From: Chlorobiales bacterium
GTDB taxonomy: Bacteria > Bacteroidota > Chlorobiia > Chlorobiales > Chlorobiaceae
Assembly (NCBI GenBank): GCA_022360415.1
Contig: JAKSDB010000200.1
Location: forward strand, 1-12,578
Direction of reading: 5' to 3'
DNA length: 12,578 nt
Made by a program: the position numbers and the translations under genes
The notes under the pieces: generated by a model
The model's database searches: none
What the model was told of the DNA's origin: nothing
The model's input: the letters and a program-made list of their open reading frames with translations, nothing else
In this document: positions 1 to 7,540 of the stretch, piece by piece
How positions within the stretch are numbered: the first letter of the stretch is position 1
Layout: each line of letters starts with the position of its first letter

Positions 1-730
1 CATAGAGCGAATAGGCGCGAGGGGTTTCCGTAGTTCGTTTGAATTGCGGAGTTGTGCTTGATTGCTGAAATTCCGGTTTTTTCTGATTTACTTTCGTCAG
101 CGTCGGCAACGTTTTTTTCTGCAAGGTCAGAGGCTGTTTCTGCTTGAACTGTTGCTTTTTCAAAGCGGGAGCCAGTGTTTTTGCCGCCGATGTTTCCTGC
201 CCTGACAGGGAAGATGATAGGTCGATGGTGAAAAAAGGCTGTTCGCCGGTGCCCGACCACTTTGCTATTGTACCGGTTTTCAAAAGACCTGGGGGCGACT
301 GCCAGTTGTCGAAGCCGGACGGGAACGGGAACATCGAAACCTGGTAGATCGCTTTGGCAAAGCCGGTCTGTTCGGTCGACCATGACACCCACCATTTTTC
401 GAGCTGCTTTTCAGCCGATTCGCTGCCGATATGAACCCGTACTTCCGGCTTGCACTGAAAATGTTCCTTGCCAAACTCTCCTCTTCCGTCCCAGAGGCAG
501 ACGGTGGTTGTCGATTTCGGGAGAAGGTTGCCGGATGGGGCCGAGCGCAGAACATCCTGTGACGAGACGTTTTTTTTGAGCTTGAGCTTCGGAAGAACCG
601 AGCCGTTCTCAGCCGAGGCAGTCTGCTGTACCGTGAAAAGCAGCAGCAAAACTGCGAAAAGCGGAAAGAATAAAGAAGAAGTCGCTTTTTTAAAAACCGG
701 ATTATTTCTCTTGAGAGAGTGGATGAGCAT
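1..730 (-). CDS. Exported protein of unknown function (partial, runs off left edge)
   Basis: The minus strand is open from an ATG at 730-728 to the window edge (243 codons), with no stop seen. The N terminus is a signal peptide: basic start (K7, R8, K14, K15), hydrophobic core about residues 19-33 and an AxA-type end (TASA, 37-40), so cleavage before E41 is likely and the protein should be periplasmic or outer-envelope. A compact region about 75-175 is rich in Trp and Phe and has two cysteines (C78, C93) that could form a disulfide. Residues about 185-240 are a K/Q/T/P-rich, low-complexity, linker-like stretch, which suggests that a further domain lies beyond the edge. No clear Shine-Dalgarno precedes the ATG. 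I do not recognise the family. A TATAAT lies 23 bases upstream of the ATG. Plus-strand open frames in this area are shadows. Confidence 0.75.
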   Translation of the reverse strand, partial: MLIHSLKRNNPVFKKATSSLFFPLFAVLLLLFTVQQTASAENGSVLPKLKLKKNVSSQDVLRSAPSGNLLPKSTTTVCLWDGRGEFGKEHFQCKPEVRVHIGSESAEKQLEKWWVSWSTEQTGFAKAIYQVSMFPFPSGFDNWQSPPGLLKTGTIAKWSGTGEQPFFTIDLSSSLSGQETSAAKTLAPALKKQQFKQKQPLTLQKKTLPTLTKVNQKKPEFQQSSTTPQFKRTTETPRAYSLY

Positions 731-752
731 AGTTATTGGGTTAGAAGTACCT

Positions 753-758
753 ATTATA
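753..758 (-). promoter_or_regulatory. Candidate -10 box for the exported-protein gene
   Basis: On the minus strand the sequence reads TATAAT, a perfect sigma-70 -10 hexamer, 22 bases before the ATG at 730. No good -35 hexamer is visible at 16-18 bases, so this is only a weak promoter call. Confidence 0.3.
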
Positions 759-868
759 TGAGTACACCAATATAAATCATTTCTCCCGTCTCCCGCAGCC
801 GTATTGCTCCTGTTTCGTCTGTCGGTGTCAGTAAACCCGGTTCGACAGTTACCTTTCGGGGACAGGGA

Positions 869-897
869 TTGTTTAGGGTCAGTGAAGTTGTTATCAT
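869..897 (+). promoter_or_regulatory. Candidate sigma-70 promoter for mntA-hepT
   Basis: TTGTTT, a 17-base spacer and TATCAT lie upstream of the HEPN/MNT pair. The spacing is ideal and the hexamers moderate. It is positioned to transcribe both genes and lies upstream of both candidate starts of mntA (928 and 964). Confidence 0.35.
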
Positions 898-963
898 AAA
901 GGTTAAAGAACATACCAAAATGATTTCATGAAGGCGGTAGAAGGTTATACCGGAAGAGATAGT

Positions 964-1359
964 ATGCAAACCAAGGGTTCGGCAAATAGCGAAATTGAGC
1001 GGCTGAGGCAGTACCTCAAAAGCCGTAGTGATGTGTCTTTCGGGATGGTTTTTGGCTCGTTTGCAAGAGGTGAAGAGCGTAAAGACAGTGACTTGGATGT
1101 CGCGATTTTCTTTCTTGAAGCAGCCGTCCCACGGGGCTTTGATGTGCTTGTTCTCGAACAAAAGCTGTCCGATATTGCAGGGAGGGAGGTTGACCTTGTT
1201 ATTCTGAATTCGGTGGGGGTATTTCTGCGTCACCAAATTCAGAAAAATCATCAGATGCTTGTTCTTCATAACAAACGTGCATACAGGATGTATCGTGAAA
1301 GAACAATGCGGGAATATGATGAGTATCGTTATTTGAACCCTGAGAAATCATATGCCTGA
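964..1359 (+). CDS. mntA: MntA-like nucleotidyltransferase antitoxin (MNT domain)
   Basis: A 131-residue minimal nucleotidyltransferase of the DNA polymerase beta fold. The signature GS-x10-DxD is complete: G31, S32, D43, D45, with a third acidic residue at D77 in a VDLVIL strand. In characterised type VII systems MntA uses ATP to AMPylate a tyrosine of the partner HEPN toxin and so silences it. The start at 964 is preferred because GGAAGAG lies a few bases before it; an in-frame ATG at 928 would add 12 residues but has no visible ribosome binding site. The gene overlaps hepT by 8 bases, so translation is probably coupled. All catalytic residues are present, so the antitoxin looks functional. 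Function is by family; the motif is seen directly. Confidence 0.88.
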   Translation: MQTKGSANSEIERLRQYLKSRSDVSFGMVFGSFARGEERKDSDLDVAIFFLEAAVPRGFDVLVLEQKLSDIAGREVDLVILNSVGVFLRHQIQKNHQMLVLHNKRAYRMYRERTMREYDEYRYLNPEKSYA

Positions 1360-1777
1360 TAATGCAGTCATAGAAAAAAAACTTCGCAGAATCCTCGTGT
1401 ATTTGCAGGAGCTGCGGCGACTGTCATTCATGAATTTTGAGGATTTTCAGGAGGATGTTGTCAGAAAGCGCTTTGTAGAGCGCAATATCGAGCTATGTAT
1501 TGAAGCAATGATTGATGTTTGCCGCCATCTTGTGAGTTCTCTCAATTTGCAGGAACCCGAATCCTATGCCGACTGTTTCAGAGTTCTTACAGGCGGTTCT
1601 GTTATTCCTGAAGCAGGACAAAAGACCTTTGCCGAGATGGCAAGATTTCGAAACAGGTTGATTCATCTTTATGATGATGTCGATGATGCAATCACCTTTG
1701 ATATTTTTTCTAACAGATTGACTGATTTTGAGGATTTTGTCAACGTTATTCGTGGTTACCTCAGGACACTCGAATAA
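1352..1777 (+). CDS. hepT: HepT-like HEPN-domain RNase toxin (DUF86)
   Basis: A 141-residue, mostly helical HEPN protein. The diagnostic RX4HXY motif is intact: R100, H105 and Y107 within RNRLIHLY. In the family R and H form the RNase site, and the Tyr is the residue AMPylated by the MNT antitoxin. The start overlaps the end of mntA by 8 bases, the usual arrangement of this pair. The stop at 1777 lies only 6 bases from the stop of the convergent mazG gene, with no obvious terminator between, so read-through would give antisense RNA to mazG. Nothing suggests inactivation, unlike the two disrupted toxin genes further right. Confidence 0.88.
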   Translation: MPDNAVIEKKLRRILVYLQELRRLSFMNFEDFQEDVVRKRFVERNIELCIEAMIDVCRHLVSSLNLQEPESYADCFRVLTGGSVIPEAGQKTFAEMARFRNRLIHLYDDVDDAITFDIFSNRLTDFEDFVNVIRGYLRTLE

Positions 1778-1783
1778 TCTCTT

Positions 1784-2605
1784 TTATTGCTCTCTTTTCA
1801 CTTTCTCCCACAACACCTCCAACTCGTCGGCGGTGTGTTCCTGCCAGCTTTTCCCTGACTGTGCGACAAGTTTCTCTACCGCCATGAAACGTTTCATGAA
1901 CTTGTTCGTGGATTTGCGCAACGAGTCCTCGGGATTTGCTCCGATGAACCGGCTGTAATTGACGATGGTGAAAAGAATATCCCCGAATTCGGCTTCTTTT
2001 TCTTCTTTCGAAGTCGCTTGTTTGAGTTCATCGATCTCCTCGGCCAGTTTGTCGAGCACTCCCTCTTCGTTTGTCCAATCGAAGCCGACACCGGCAACTT
2101 TTTTCTGCACCCGGTAGGCGCGAAGCAGTTCGCTCATCGCTTTGGGTACGCCGTCGAGGAGGCTCCTTCTCCCTTTTTCTTTCATCTTGAGGGATTCCCA
2201 GTTCTTGAGAACCTCCTGTTCGCTGTCGGCAACGGTTTCGCCAAAAACGTGGGGATGACGGTTGATGAGTTTGTCGCAAAGCGCATCGAAGACCTCGGAA
2301 AAAGTGAACTTTCCGGATTCTTCAGCCATCAGCACCTGGAAAGCAACATGGAGGAAGAGGTCGCCGAGTTCCTTTTTCAGCTCCCGGTCGTCGTTTTCAT
2401 CGATCGCATGGACAAGCTCGTAACTTTCTTCGAGCAGAAGGTGTGCGAGCGATGCCGGGGTTTGCTTACGGTCCCAGGGGCATTCGGAACGGAGCACCTG
2501 TACCAGCTTGACCACCCGGTCGAATTTTTCCTGCAAACTGTTCCCTTGATTGTGAAGCACCTCACCCTTGAGGGTCTCCATGTCATGTTTCTTTGATGAT
2601 TCCAT
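1784..2605 (-). CDS. mazG: Nucleoside triphosphate pyrophosphohydrolase MazG
   Basis: At 273 residues this matches the full two-domain MazG (about 260 in Escherichia coli). It hydrolyses (d)NTPs to the monophosphate and pyrophosphate in the cytoplasm, for house-cleaning and nucleotide-pool control. Two all-alpha MazG repeats are visible. The first has ECPWDRKQT (41-49), EESYE (59-63) and ELGD (79-82). The second has EEIDE (189-193) and EFGD (206-209). These acidic clusters bind Mg2+. INRHPHVFG (114-122) links them and is typical of the family. The ATG at 2605 has only a weak ribosome site; Met9 is a possible alternative start. It is convergent with hepT. A 192-codon open frame on the opposite strand is a shadow. 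Confidence 0.95.
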   Translation of the reverse strand: MESSKKHDMETLKGEVLHNQGNSLQEKFDRVVKLVQVLRSECPWDRKQTPASLAHLLLEESYELVHAIDENDDRELKKELGDLFLHVAFQVLMAEESGKFTFSEVFDALCDKLINRHPHVFGETVADSEQEVLKNWESLKMKEKGRRSLLDGVPKAMSELLRAYRVQKKVAGVGFDWTNEEGVLDKLAEEIDELKQATSKEEKEAEFGDILFTIVNYSRFIGANPEDSLRKSTNKFMKRFMAVEKLVAQSGKSWQEHTADELEVLWEKVKREQ

Positions 2606-3112
2606 GGTGATGATGCGAGGGTTTTTTCCAGATGTTCCGGCGATCTTCTGTCCGGTGGCAAAGTTACTATATTATGCATGATTTTCAGTAATTTTGATTG
2701 GGAGCCTCTATAACCTAAACCGAGCGTTTCAACAAATGCTCCATAATAGTAAGTTTATCAAAAACATTCTGTTATACTGTGTTTGTATAGAGATTATCCA
2801 TAACCTGCCAGGTGAGTTTGAAAACTGATAGAGAGCCGCATTTTTTGAAACCCTTCGGGATTGCCGATCATACCGGATCTGCTTTGTTACAGGAAACTTG
2901 CGGTAGATCACTACAGCGGCATTCCCTGTGCCTTGCATCTCCGGCATGCTCGACAATCGCTCAATTTAGGTATTAATTTGTTGCGCATCCTGATTACTTC
3001 GTTGTCCCGACCAGTCGGGTTCAAAATCATCAGGGGCACTCTCGTACTCAACATGCTCACGACAATTTAGAGAGGTTCCAATAAGAGCTTTACTTTTTGA
3101 AAAAAGGGAGTT
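2606..3112. other. Gene-poor intergenic region between mazG and the SDR gene
   Basis: These roughly 500 bases lie between the divergent mazG and SDR genes and must hold both promoters, though I could not place convincing -35/-10 pairs. Short open frames (minus 2729-2956 and plus 2861-3070) have no recognisable protein features; the plus one runs through the decayed repeat. A perfect GC hairpin (CCCGAC-CA-GTCGGG) lies at 3006-3019. The last part (about 2969-3079) is a decayed dispersed repeat, listed separately. Confidence 0.6.
2969..3079 (+). repeat. Degenerate third copy of the 142-bp dispersed element
   Basis: The left part matches the intact copies around TTGCGCATC followed by a GATT..CGTTG-like stretch. 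The right part (about 3042-3079) aligns base by base with the right end of the copy at 10053-10194, including GTACTC, GCTCA, GACA and TTTAGA. The middle is diverged and about 30 bases shorter. The outermost left inverted repeat is not recognisable. The same orientation as the other two copies supports homology. It ends about 33 bases before the SDR start codon. Confidence 0.6.
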
Positions 3113-3784
3113 ATGGATCTGAAAGACAAAACGGCGGTGGTGACGGGTTCAAGTTCGGGTATCGGGCATGAGTTATGTGACTTGCTCACTGAAAAAGGGG
3201 CTTCGGTTTACGGCTTCAGTCGTCGCCCGTCGTCGGTCGACCATCCCTTGTTCACTTGGGTTCAGACCGACGTGACAAAACCTGAAGAGATCGACCGTGC
3301 ATTCGACAGGGTTCTCGATGAACGTGAACGTGTCGATGTGCTGGTCAACAATGCGGGATTCGGTCTTTTCGGCAGTATAGAGACGCTTGAGCCGGAAGAG
3401 TGGAACAGGCTGATAGCGACCAATCTGACAGCGGCGTTTCTCTGTACACGGAGGGCTGTACCCGGCATGAAAGCAGTGCAGCGTGGAACAATTGTCAATG
3501 TTGCATCGATTGCCGGAAAGCGCGGATTCAGGAACGGATCGGCCTACTGTGCCTCAAAGTTCGGCCTGAACGGTTTTTCCGAGGCGCTGGTCGAAGAGCT
3601 TCGGGAAGAAGGTATACGGGTCTGTGGCATCAATCCGGGATCTACCGGCACGGAGTTTTTTGAGCGTGCGGGGATAGAACCGAAAAAACTGATGAAAACG
3701 GAGGAGCTTGCGGCGTTCATTCTCTCGTTGATAGAAATGCCGGACGGCATGCTGCCGGATCAGGTTGTCGTAAGGCCCCTCTGA
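3113..3784 (+). CDS. Short-chain dehydrogenase/reductase (SDR) family oxidoreductase
   Basis: A classical SDR of 223 residues with a Rossmann fold. Seen in order: the cofactor loop TGSSSGIG (11-18), a D53 that is part of the family's adenine-contact region, NNAG (79-82), N104, catalytic S132, and YCASK giving Y145 and K149. The Asn-Ser-Tyr-Lys tetrad is therefore complete. R37/R38 after the second strand suggest a preference for NADP(H) (inference). The C-terminal substrate loop is short, so the substrate cannot be assigned. AAGGGAG sits just before the ATG and supports this start. mnmE follows after 19 bases on the same strand, so the two are probably co-transcribed. Confidence 0.9.
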   Translation: MDLKDKTAVVTGSSSGIGHELCDLLTEKGASVYGFSRRPSSVDHPLFTWVQTDVTKPEEIDRAFDRVLDERERVDVLVNNAGFGLFGSIETLEPEEWNRLIATNLTAAFLCTRRAVPGMKAVQRGTIVNVASIAGKRGFRNGSAYCASKFGLNGFSEALVEELREEGIRVCGINPGSTGTEFFERAGIEPKKLMKTEELAAFILSLIEMPDGMLPDQVVVRPL

Positions 3785-3803
3785 TATACATGAAAAACCT
3801 GTC

Positions 3804-5225
3804 ATGGATAAAGAACTCTCCAGCCCTGTCCAGGGCGAACCCATAGCAGCCATAGCTACTCCGGTTGGGGTCGGTGCCCTTGCCGTTGTGAGGATGAGCG
3901 GTGAGGGTGTTTTTACTGTCGCCGACAAGATATTCACCAAAGCTCGTTCCCCGGAAACATCGCTGGCGGACTCTTCGGGATATACCGCTCATTTCGGAAC
4001 GCTCCACGATGGGGAACGAATGATCGACGAGGTGATTGTGCTGGTATTTCGCTCTCCCGATTCGTTCACGGTCGAGGATATGGTTGAAATCACCTGTCAC
4101 GGCGGGCCGGTGGTGACGCAGCAGGTGCTCAAGCTGCTGCTCGATAACGGCTGCCGACTTGCCGAACCAGGCGAATTCACCCGCAGAGCGTTTCTGAACG
4201 GCAGGATCGACCTCCTGCAGGCCGAAGCGATCGGCGAAATGATCCATGCCCGGTCGGAATCGGCTTACCGGACCGCGGTCAACCAGATGAAGGGCGGCCT
4301 TTCTGAAAAACTCGGTGGATTGCGCGAGCAGCTCCTGCAATCGTGCGCGCTGCTTGAACTGGAGCTTGACTTCAGCGAAGAGGACGTCGAATTCCAGAGC
4401 CGGGAGGAGTTGGCCGAACAGGTCCGGGTGCTGCAACAGGAAGTCGAAAAACTGGTGGAGTCCTACCAGCACGGCAGGCTGCTGAGCGAGGGGGTGGCAA
4501 CCGCCATCATCGGCAAACCCAATGCCGGTAAATCGACCCTGCTCAATGCCCTGCTCGGCGAGGAACGGGCGATCGTCAGCCACATGCCGGGAACGACAAG
4601 GGACTATATCGAGGAGTGTTTCATCTACGACAAAACCATGTTTCGCTTGACCGACACCGCCGGACTCCGCGAGGCACAGGAAGAGATCGAGCACGAGGGC
4701 ATCCGGCGTAGCTATGAGAAAATTGCCGAAGCCGACCTGATCCTCTACCTGATGGACATCGGGTCTTCCGATTATGAGGAGGATACAGAAGCAATTGCCG
4801 AGCTACGGCAAAAGCATCCCGACATACAACTGCTGGTTGTTGCGAACAAGACCGATACCGCAGAAGACAGCGCTGAACGCTCGGAAAAAGTTGCCGAGAA
4901 AACCGGTTGTAAAGTGCTCGGTATTTCAGCCCTGAAAGAAGAAGGGCTCGATCAGTTGAAGGCCGAGATGAATACCATGGTCGAGGGATTGGACAAGCTG
5001 CATGATGCAAGCGTGCTCGTCACCAGCATGCGCCATTACGAAGCCCTGCGCAATGCCGCCGACGCCCTGCAGAACGCCCGTGAACTGATCGACGCACAGT
5101 CCGACACCGAACTCATAGCCTTCGAACTCCGCTCCGCCCTCGACTACGTCGGCGAGATCACCGGTAAGGTGGTGAACGAAGAGGTTCTGAATGTCATCTT
5201 CGGGCAGTTCTGTATCGGGAAGTAG
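3804..5225 (+). CDS. mnmE: tRNA uridine-5-carboxymethylaminomethyl(34) synthesis GTPase MnmE (TrmE)
   Basis: A full-length 473-residue MnmE (Escherichia coli 454). With MnmG it installs the cmnm5 group on wobble U34 of certain tRNAs. The N-terminal folate-binding domain begins with AAIATPVGVGALAVVRMSG (15-33). An alpha-helical domain follows, with an inserted Ras-like GTPase domain: G1 GKPNAGKS (237-244), G2 TTRD (264-267), G3 DTAG (284-287), G4 NKTD (348-351). The protein ends in FCIGK, the hallmark C terminus whose Cys is required for modification. No Shine-Dalgarno is clear; the ATG at 3790 is out of frame, so 3804 is the start. The 325-codon open frame antisense to this gene is a coding shadow. 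GC content is visibly higher than in the restriction operon downstream. Confidence 0.97.
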   Translation: MDKELSSPVQGEPIAAIATPVGVGALAVVRMSGEGVFTVADKIFTKARSPETSLADSSGYTAHFGTLHDGERMIDEVIVLVFRSPDSFTVEDMVEITCHGGPVVTQQVLKLLLDNGCRLAEPGEFTRRAFLNGRIDLLQAEAIGEMIHARSESAYRTAVNQMKGGLSEKLGGLREQLLQSCALLELELDFSEEDVEFQSREELAEQVRVLQQEVEKLVESYQHGRLLSEGVATAIIGKPNAGKSTLLNALLGEERAIVSHMPGTTRDYIEECFIYDKTMFRLTDTAGLREAQEEIEHEGIRRSYEKIAEADLILYLMDIGSSDYEEDTEAIAELRQKHPDIQLLVVANKTDTAEDSAERSEKVAEKTGCKVLGISALKEEGLDQLKAEMNTMVEGLDKLHDASVLVTSMRHYEALRNAADALQNARELIDAQSDTELIAFELRSALDYVGEITGKVVNEEVLNVIFGQFCIGK

Positions 5226-5535
5226 GAGTTGAAAATCAATATTTTTTCTCGTTACGCTAAGTTGTTTTGGTTGCCGTACAATGTCTTGCATTTCTATTCC
5301 TGAATCGGATGGGGCGATCGATTTGATGCTCAGGCCATGGCTTCTGCAAAAGCGCTACAGCGACTCAACAGTCATAACAAACACGCTACTGTGTTGTGCA
5401 TATTCGTCCGATAGAGGAAGTAAGGGGATGTAGAGTAACATAGATAGGTAAGTTAGCAGTCATGCAAAAAGACTCGCCGCTTCAGCAGCCAAATGTGCTT
5501 AAATCTTTCCGCCGTTCGAACTTTATACTTTGGTC

Positions 5536-5580
5536 GGACATTTTTTGTCCTTTCGGATTTTGTCCGTATATTAGGACAAA
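5536..5580 (+). promoter_or_regulatory. Candidate controller-protein operator array upstream of the RM operon
   Basis: Three nested or overlapping dyads share the half-site GGACA/TGTCC: GGACA-N5-TGTCC at 5536-5550, CGGA-N5-TCCG at 5554-5566, and TTTGTCC-N8-GGACAAA at 5559-5580. They lie directly before the XRE controller gene. The pattern resembles C-boxes of restriction-modification controllers, which activate or repress their own promoter; binding by this protein is inferred. Confidence 0.6.
5545..5572 (+). promoter_or_regulatory. Candidate sigma-70 promoter of the RM operon
   Basis: TTGTCC (5545-5550), a 16-base spacer and TATATT (5567-5572) make a plausible promoter about 26 bases before the controller ATG. 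The -35 lies in the first palindrome and the -10 in the spacer of the third, so protein bound to the palindromes would block or remodel RNA polymerase. Confidence 0.45.
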
Positions 5581-5597
5581 TATTGACCTAAAAAGAA

Positions 5598-5918
5598 ATG
5601 TCCAGACAAACAATTTTGACTTTTGGAGAGCACATTAGGGTACTTCGGGAGAGTGCCGGACTTCCTTTGAGAAAAGTTGCTGCTCAATTAGACATTGACC
5701 CTTCTTTACTTGGTAAAATTGAGCGAAACACAAGGCAGCCGAATCGGGACATCATTAAAAAACTTGCTGAGATTTTTGGCCAAAATGAAGATTACTTGCT
5801 GTCCGAGTATTTGAGCGACCAAATTGCTTACAAAGTGCTTGAAGAACAAGGAGACCCAAAGGTTTTGAAAGTTGCGGAGAAAAAAATCAAATACTTAAAA
5901 ACAAAGGAAAATGCCTGA
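5598..5918 (+). CDS. XRE-family HTH regulator, probable RM controller (C) protein
   Basis: A 106-residue protein with an N-terminal lambda-repressor/XRE helix-turn-helix (about residues 8-65). FGEHIRVLRESAGLPLRKVA is the first half, and DPSLLGKIERNTRQPNRD is the recognition and following helix. The tail (about 72-104) is a Lys/Glu-rich helix that could serve for dimerisation. Being first in a restriction-modification operon and following GGACA palindromes, it is likely a controller that times endonuclease expression after methylation. The tail is longer than in the smallest C proteins (about 80 residues). It overlaps the next gene by 8 bases. The ribosome site is weak and the leader is short. 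Confidence 0.8.
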   Translation: MSRQTILTFGEHIRVLRESAGLPLRKVAAQLDIDPSLLGKIERNTRQPNRDIIKKLAEIFGQNEDYLLSEYLSDQIAYKVLEEQGDPKVLKVAEKKIKYLKTKENA

Positions 5919-6780
5919 AATACAGGAAATAATAGAAGAACCGAAAATTGATAAAAGAAACCAACTCAATGACCTGACCGCTAAGGAGTGGATTCAGGAG
6001 ACAAAGAGTTTCTTTTTTCAAAAAGGGCTTGGTGCCAAAAGTCCAGAAGCAAAATACGAGAAGATGCACCCTGCACCGTTCTCGTTTACGGACATTACCA
6101 AACTGATTAGGTTCTTCACCAAAGAAGGAGGAAAAGTTCTTGATCCGTTCTTGGGCGTTGGTTCTACAGTAAAAGCTTGTCTTGAGACCAACCGTGAGGG
6201 ATTTGGGGTTGAGTTATCCCCAAAATGGTGTGAAGTTACGAGGCAACGTTTGTCAGAAGAATCCAACTATGAAATTGATGATAAGCATTTGATTTGCGAA
6301 GATAGTAGGAATCTGAAGAAATACTTTAATAAGGATTTTTTCGACTTCATAGTCACTTCACCCCCGTATTGGAACATTTTAGAGAAGAAGGATCACAAAG
6401 CAAATGAGCGGGTACTGAACGGGCACGTTACCAAGTACAGTGAGAATGATTTTGACTTAGGCAATATTGAAGATTACAATCAATTCCTTGACGAGCTTTC
6501 AGCCATCTTTCTGAATTGCTACGACATTCTGAAGCCAGGAAAATACATGAACATCATTGTAAGCGATTTTCGGCATAAATCGGAATTCGTTGCCTTTCAT
6601 GCTGACTTGATAAGCAAGTTGACCAACAAAGAAGTCAAAAAGCACTTTGTCCTGAAAGGAATAAAAGCGCTGATGCAGAATGCTAAGAAACTTTATCCAT
6701 ATGGCTATCCTTTTTGCTACGTTGAAAACATCCATCATCAATACATTTTAATACTCCAAAAAGTAAATGAAAGAAGTTAA
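5911..6780 (+). CDS. DNA methyltransferase (SPPYW type, N4-cytosine or N6-adenine)
   Basis: A 289-residue amino-methyltransferase. A motif X-like HPAPFS (53-58) is followed by the S-adenosylmethionine-binding motif I DPFLGVGST (78-86), then the catalytic motif IV TSPPYW (149-154). Motif I thus comes before motif IV, the reverse of the next gene. The TSPPYW form is common in N4-cytosine methylases but also occurs in some N6-adenine enzymes, so the modified base is left open. The start is supported by AAGGA just upstream; it overlaps the controller gene by 8 bases and the second methyltransferase by 14, so the operon is translationally coupled. It should protect one strand of the endonuclease site (inference from operon context). 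Confidence 0.88.
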   Translation: MPEIQEIIEEPKIDKRNQLNDLTAKEWIQETKSFFFQKGLGAKSPEAKYEKMHPAPFSFTDITKLIRFFTKEGGKVLDPFLGVGSTVKACLETNREGFGVELSPKWCEVTRQRLSEESNYEIDDKHLICEDSRNLKKYFNKDFFDFIVTSPPYWNILEKKDHKANERVLNGHVTKYSENDFDLGNIEDYNQFLDELSAIFLNCYDILKPGKYMNIIVSDFRHKSEFVAFHADLISKLTNKEVKKHFVLKGIKALMQNAKKLYPYGYPFCYVENIHHQYILILQKVNERS

Positions 6781-7540
6781 CAATATCTATCTTGAGGACT
6801 GTATTACATTCATGCAGGGCATGGACAGCCAATCGGTTGACCTGATAATTGCAGACCCTCCTTACAACCTCAAAAAAAACTTTGGCAACAAAAGTGACCA
6901 CTGGAAAGATGTTGAAAGCTGGCTTGATTGGAGCAAGCAATGGATTGATGAATGCGTTAGAGTTTTAAACCCGTCTGGTTCCATTTTCATTTATGGTATT
7001 CACCATTACATCTGTTACATACAGTGCTATCTATACGAGAAGGACTTAAAATATCAACGCCAAATTATTTGGTATTATGAAAATGGATTTTCAGGCTACA
7101 AGACACTGAACGCCTTTTATGAACCGCTTTTGTGGTTCACAAAAACAGATGACTTTACATACCATGAAATCCGGGAGCCTTACAAAAGTCAAGAACGCCT
7201 AAAAAATAAAATCACGAAAAACGGTAAAGTTTGGCAGCCCAATCCTAGAGGTAGGTTGGCCGGAGACGTATGGGCATTTCCAACACTTGCTGGAAAGCGA
7301 TTTGCCGATGAAAAAGTTGACCATCCAACTCAAAAACCACTTGCACTTTGTGACCGATTAATTCAGCATTTCAGCAATAAAGGAGATTTAGTCTTTATTC
7401 CATTTGCCGGAAGTGGTTCCGAATGTGTCAGTGCCTTGTTTAACGAGCGGAAATTTCTGGCAACAGAAATTAACCCTGATTACTTTGAAACTGTCAACAC
7501 TCGAATTCAAGAATTTGATCAAATTGAAGTTGCAAAGTGA
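6767..7540 (+). CDS. Beta-class DNA adenine N6-methyltransferase
   Basis: A 257-residue methylase with motif IV ADPPYNL (29-35) near the N terminus, then a variable target-recognition region about 85-175, HPTQKP (186-191) and motif I FAGSGS (213-218). The order IV-target-X-I defines the beta class, in which DPPY enzymes methylate N6 of adenine. It begins 14 bases inside the previous methyltransferase and its stop overlaps the endonuclease start (GTGA). Two methyltransferases with different motif order next to one endonuclease suggest a non-palindromic site, each enzyme protecting one strand, as in several Type IIS systems. The recognition sequence cannot be read from the sequence. Confidence 0.9.
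   Translation: MKEVNNIYLEDCITFMQGMDSQSVDLIIADPPYNLKKNFGNKSDHWKDVESWLDWSKQWIDECVRVLNPSGSIFIYGIHHYICYIQCYLYEKDLKYQRQIIWYYENGFSGYKTLNAFYEPLLWFTKTDDFTYHEIREPYKSQERLKNKITKNGKVWQPNPRGRLAGDVWAFPTLAGKRFADEKVDHPTQKPLALCDRLIQHFSNKGDLVFIPFAGSGSECVSALFNERKFLATEINPDYFETVNTRIQEFDQIEVAK

Larger units (their letters stand above)
5226..5597. other. Intergenic region between mnmE and the restriction-modification operon
   Basis: About 370 bases without a convincing gene. No strong terminator for mnmE is visible. The base composition changes from the mnmE style to A+T rich across this stretch, so the left boundary of the acquired restriction-modification block probably lies here; I found no tRNA, integrase or attachment repeat. 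The last 65 bases hold the promoter and palindromes listed separately. Confidence 0.6.

Noticed and set aside
928..963. Upstream ATG of mntA at 928
   Set aside because: No ribosome site, whereas GGAAGAG precedes the ATG at 964; the extra 12 residues add nothing to the domain.
754..1269. 171-codon minus-strand open frame
   Set aside because: Antisense to mntA, which has a complete nucleotidyltransferase motif.
2018..2596. 192-codon open frame on the plus strand
   Set aside because: Antisense to mazG, with no family features.
2900..2968. Possible fourth element fragment (GCCTTGCATC...GCTCGACAA...AATTTAG)
   Set aside because: Some words resemble the right end of the element, but the match is too broken to be told from chance by eye.
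2861..3070. 69-codon plus-strand open frame before the SDR gene
   Set aside because: It runs through the decayed repeat and has no protein-like features or ribosome site.
3717..4694. 325-codon open frame on the minus strand
   Set aside because: It lies wholly antisense to the SDR end and mnmE, whose protein is unmistakable. Long antisense frames are common opposite GC-rich genes.
5226..5535. tRNA, small RNA or attachment site after mnmE
   Set aside because: No cloverleaf, no T-tract terminator and no repeat of the mnmE end could be seen at the other side of the RM operon.
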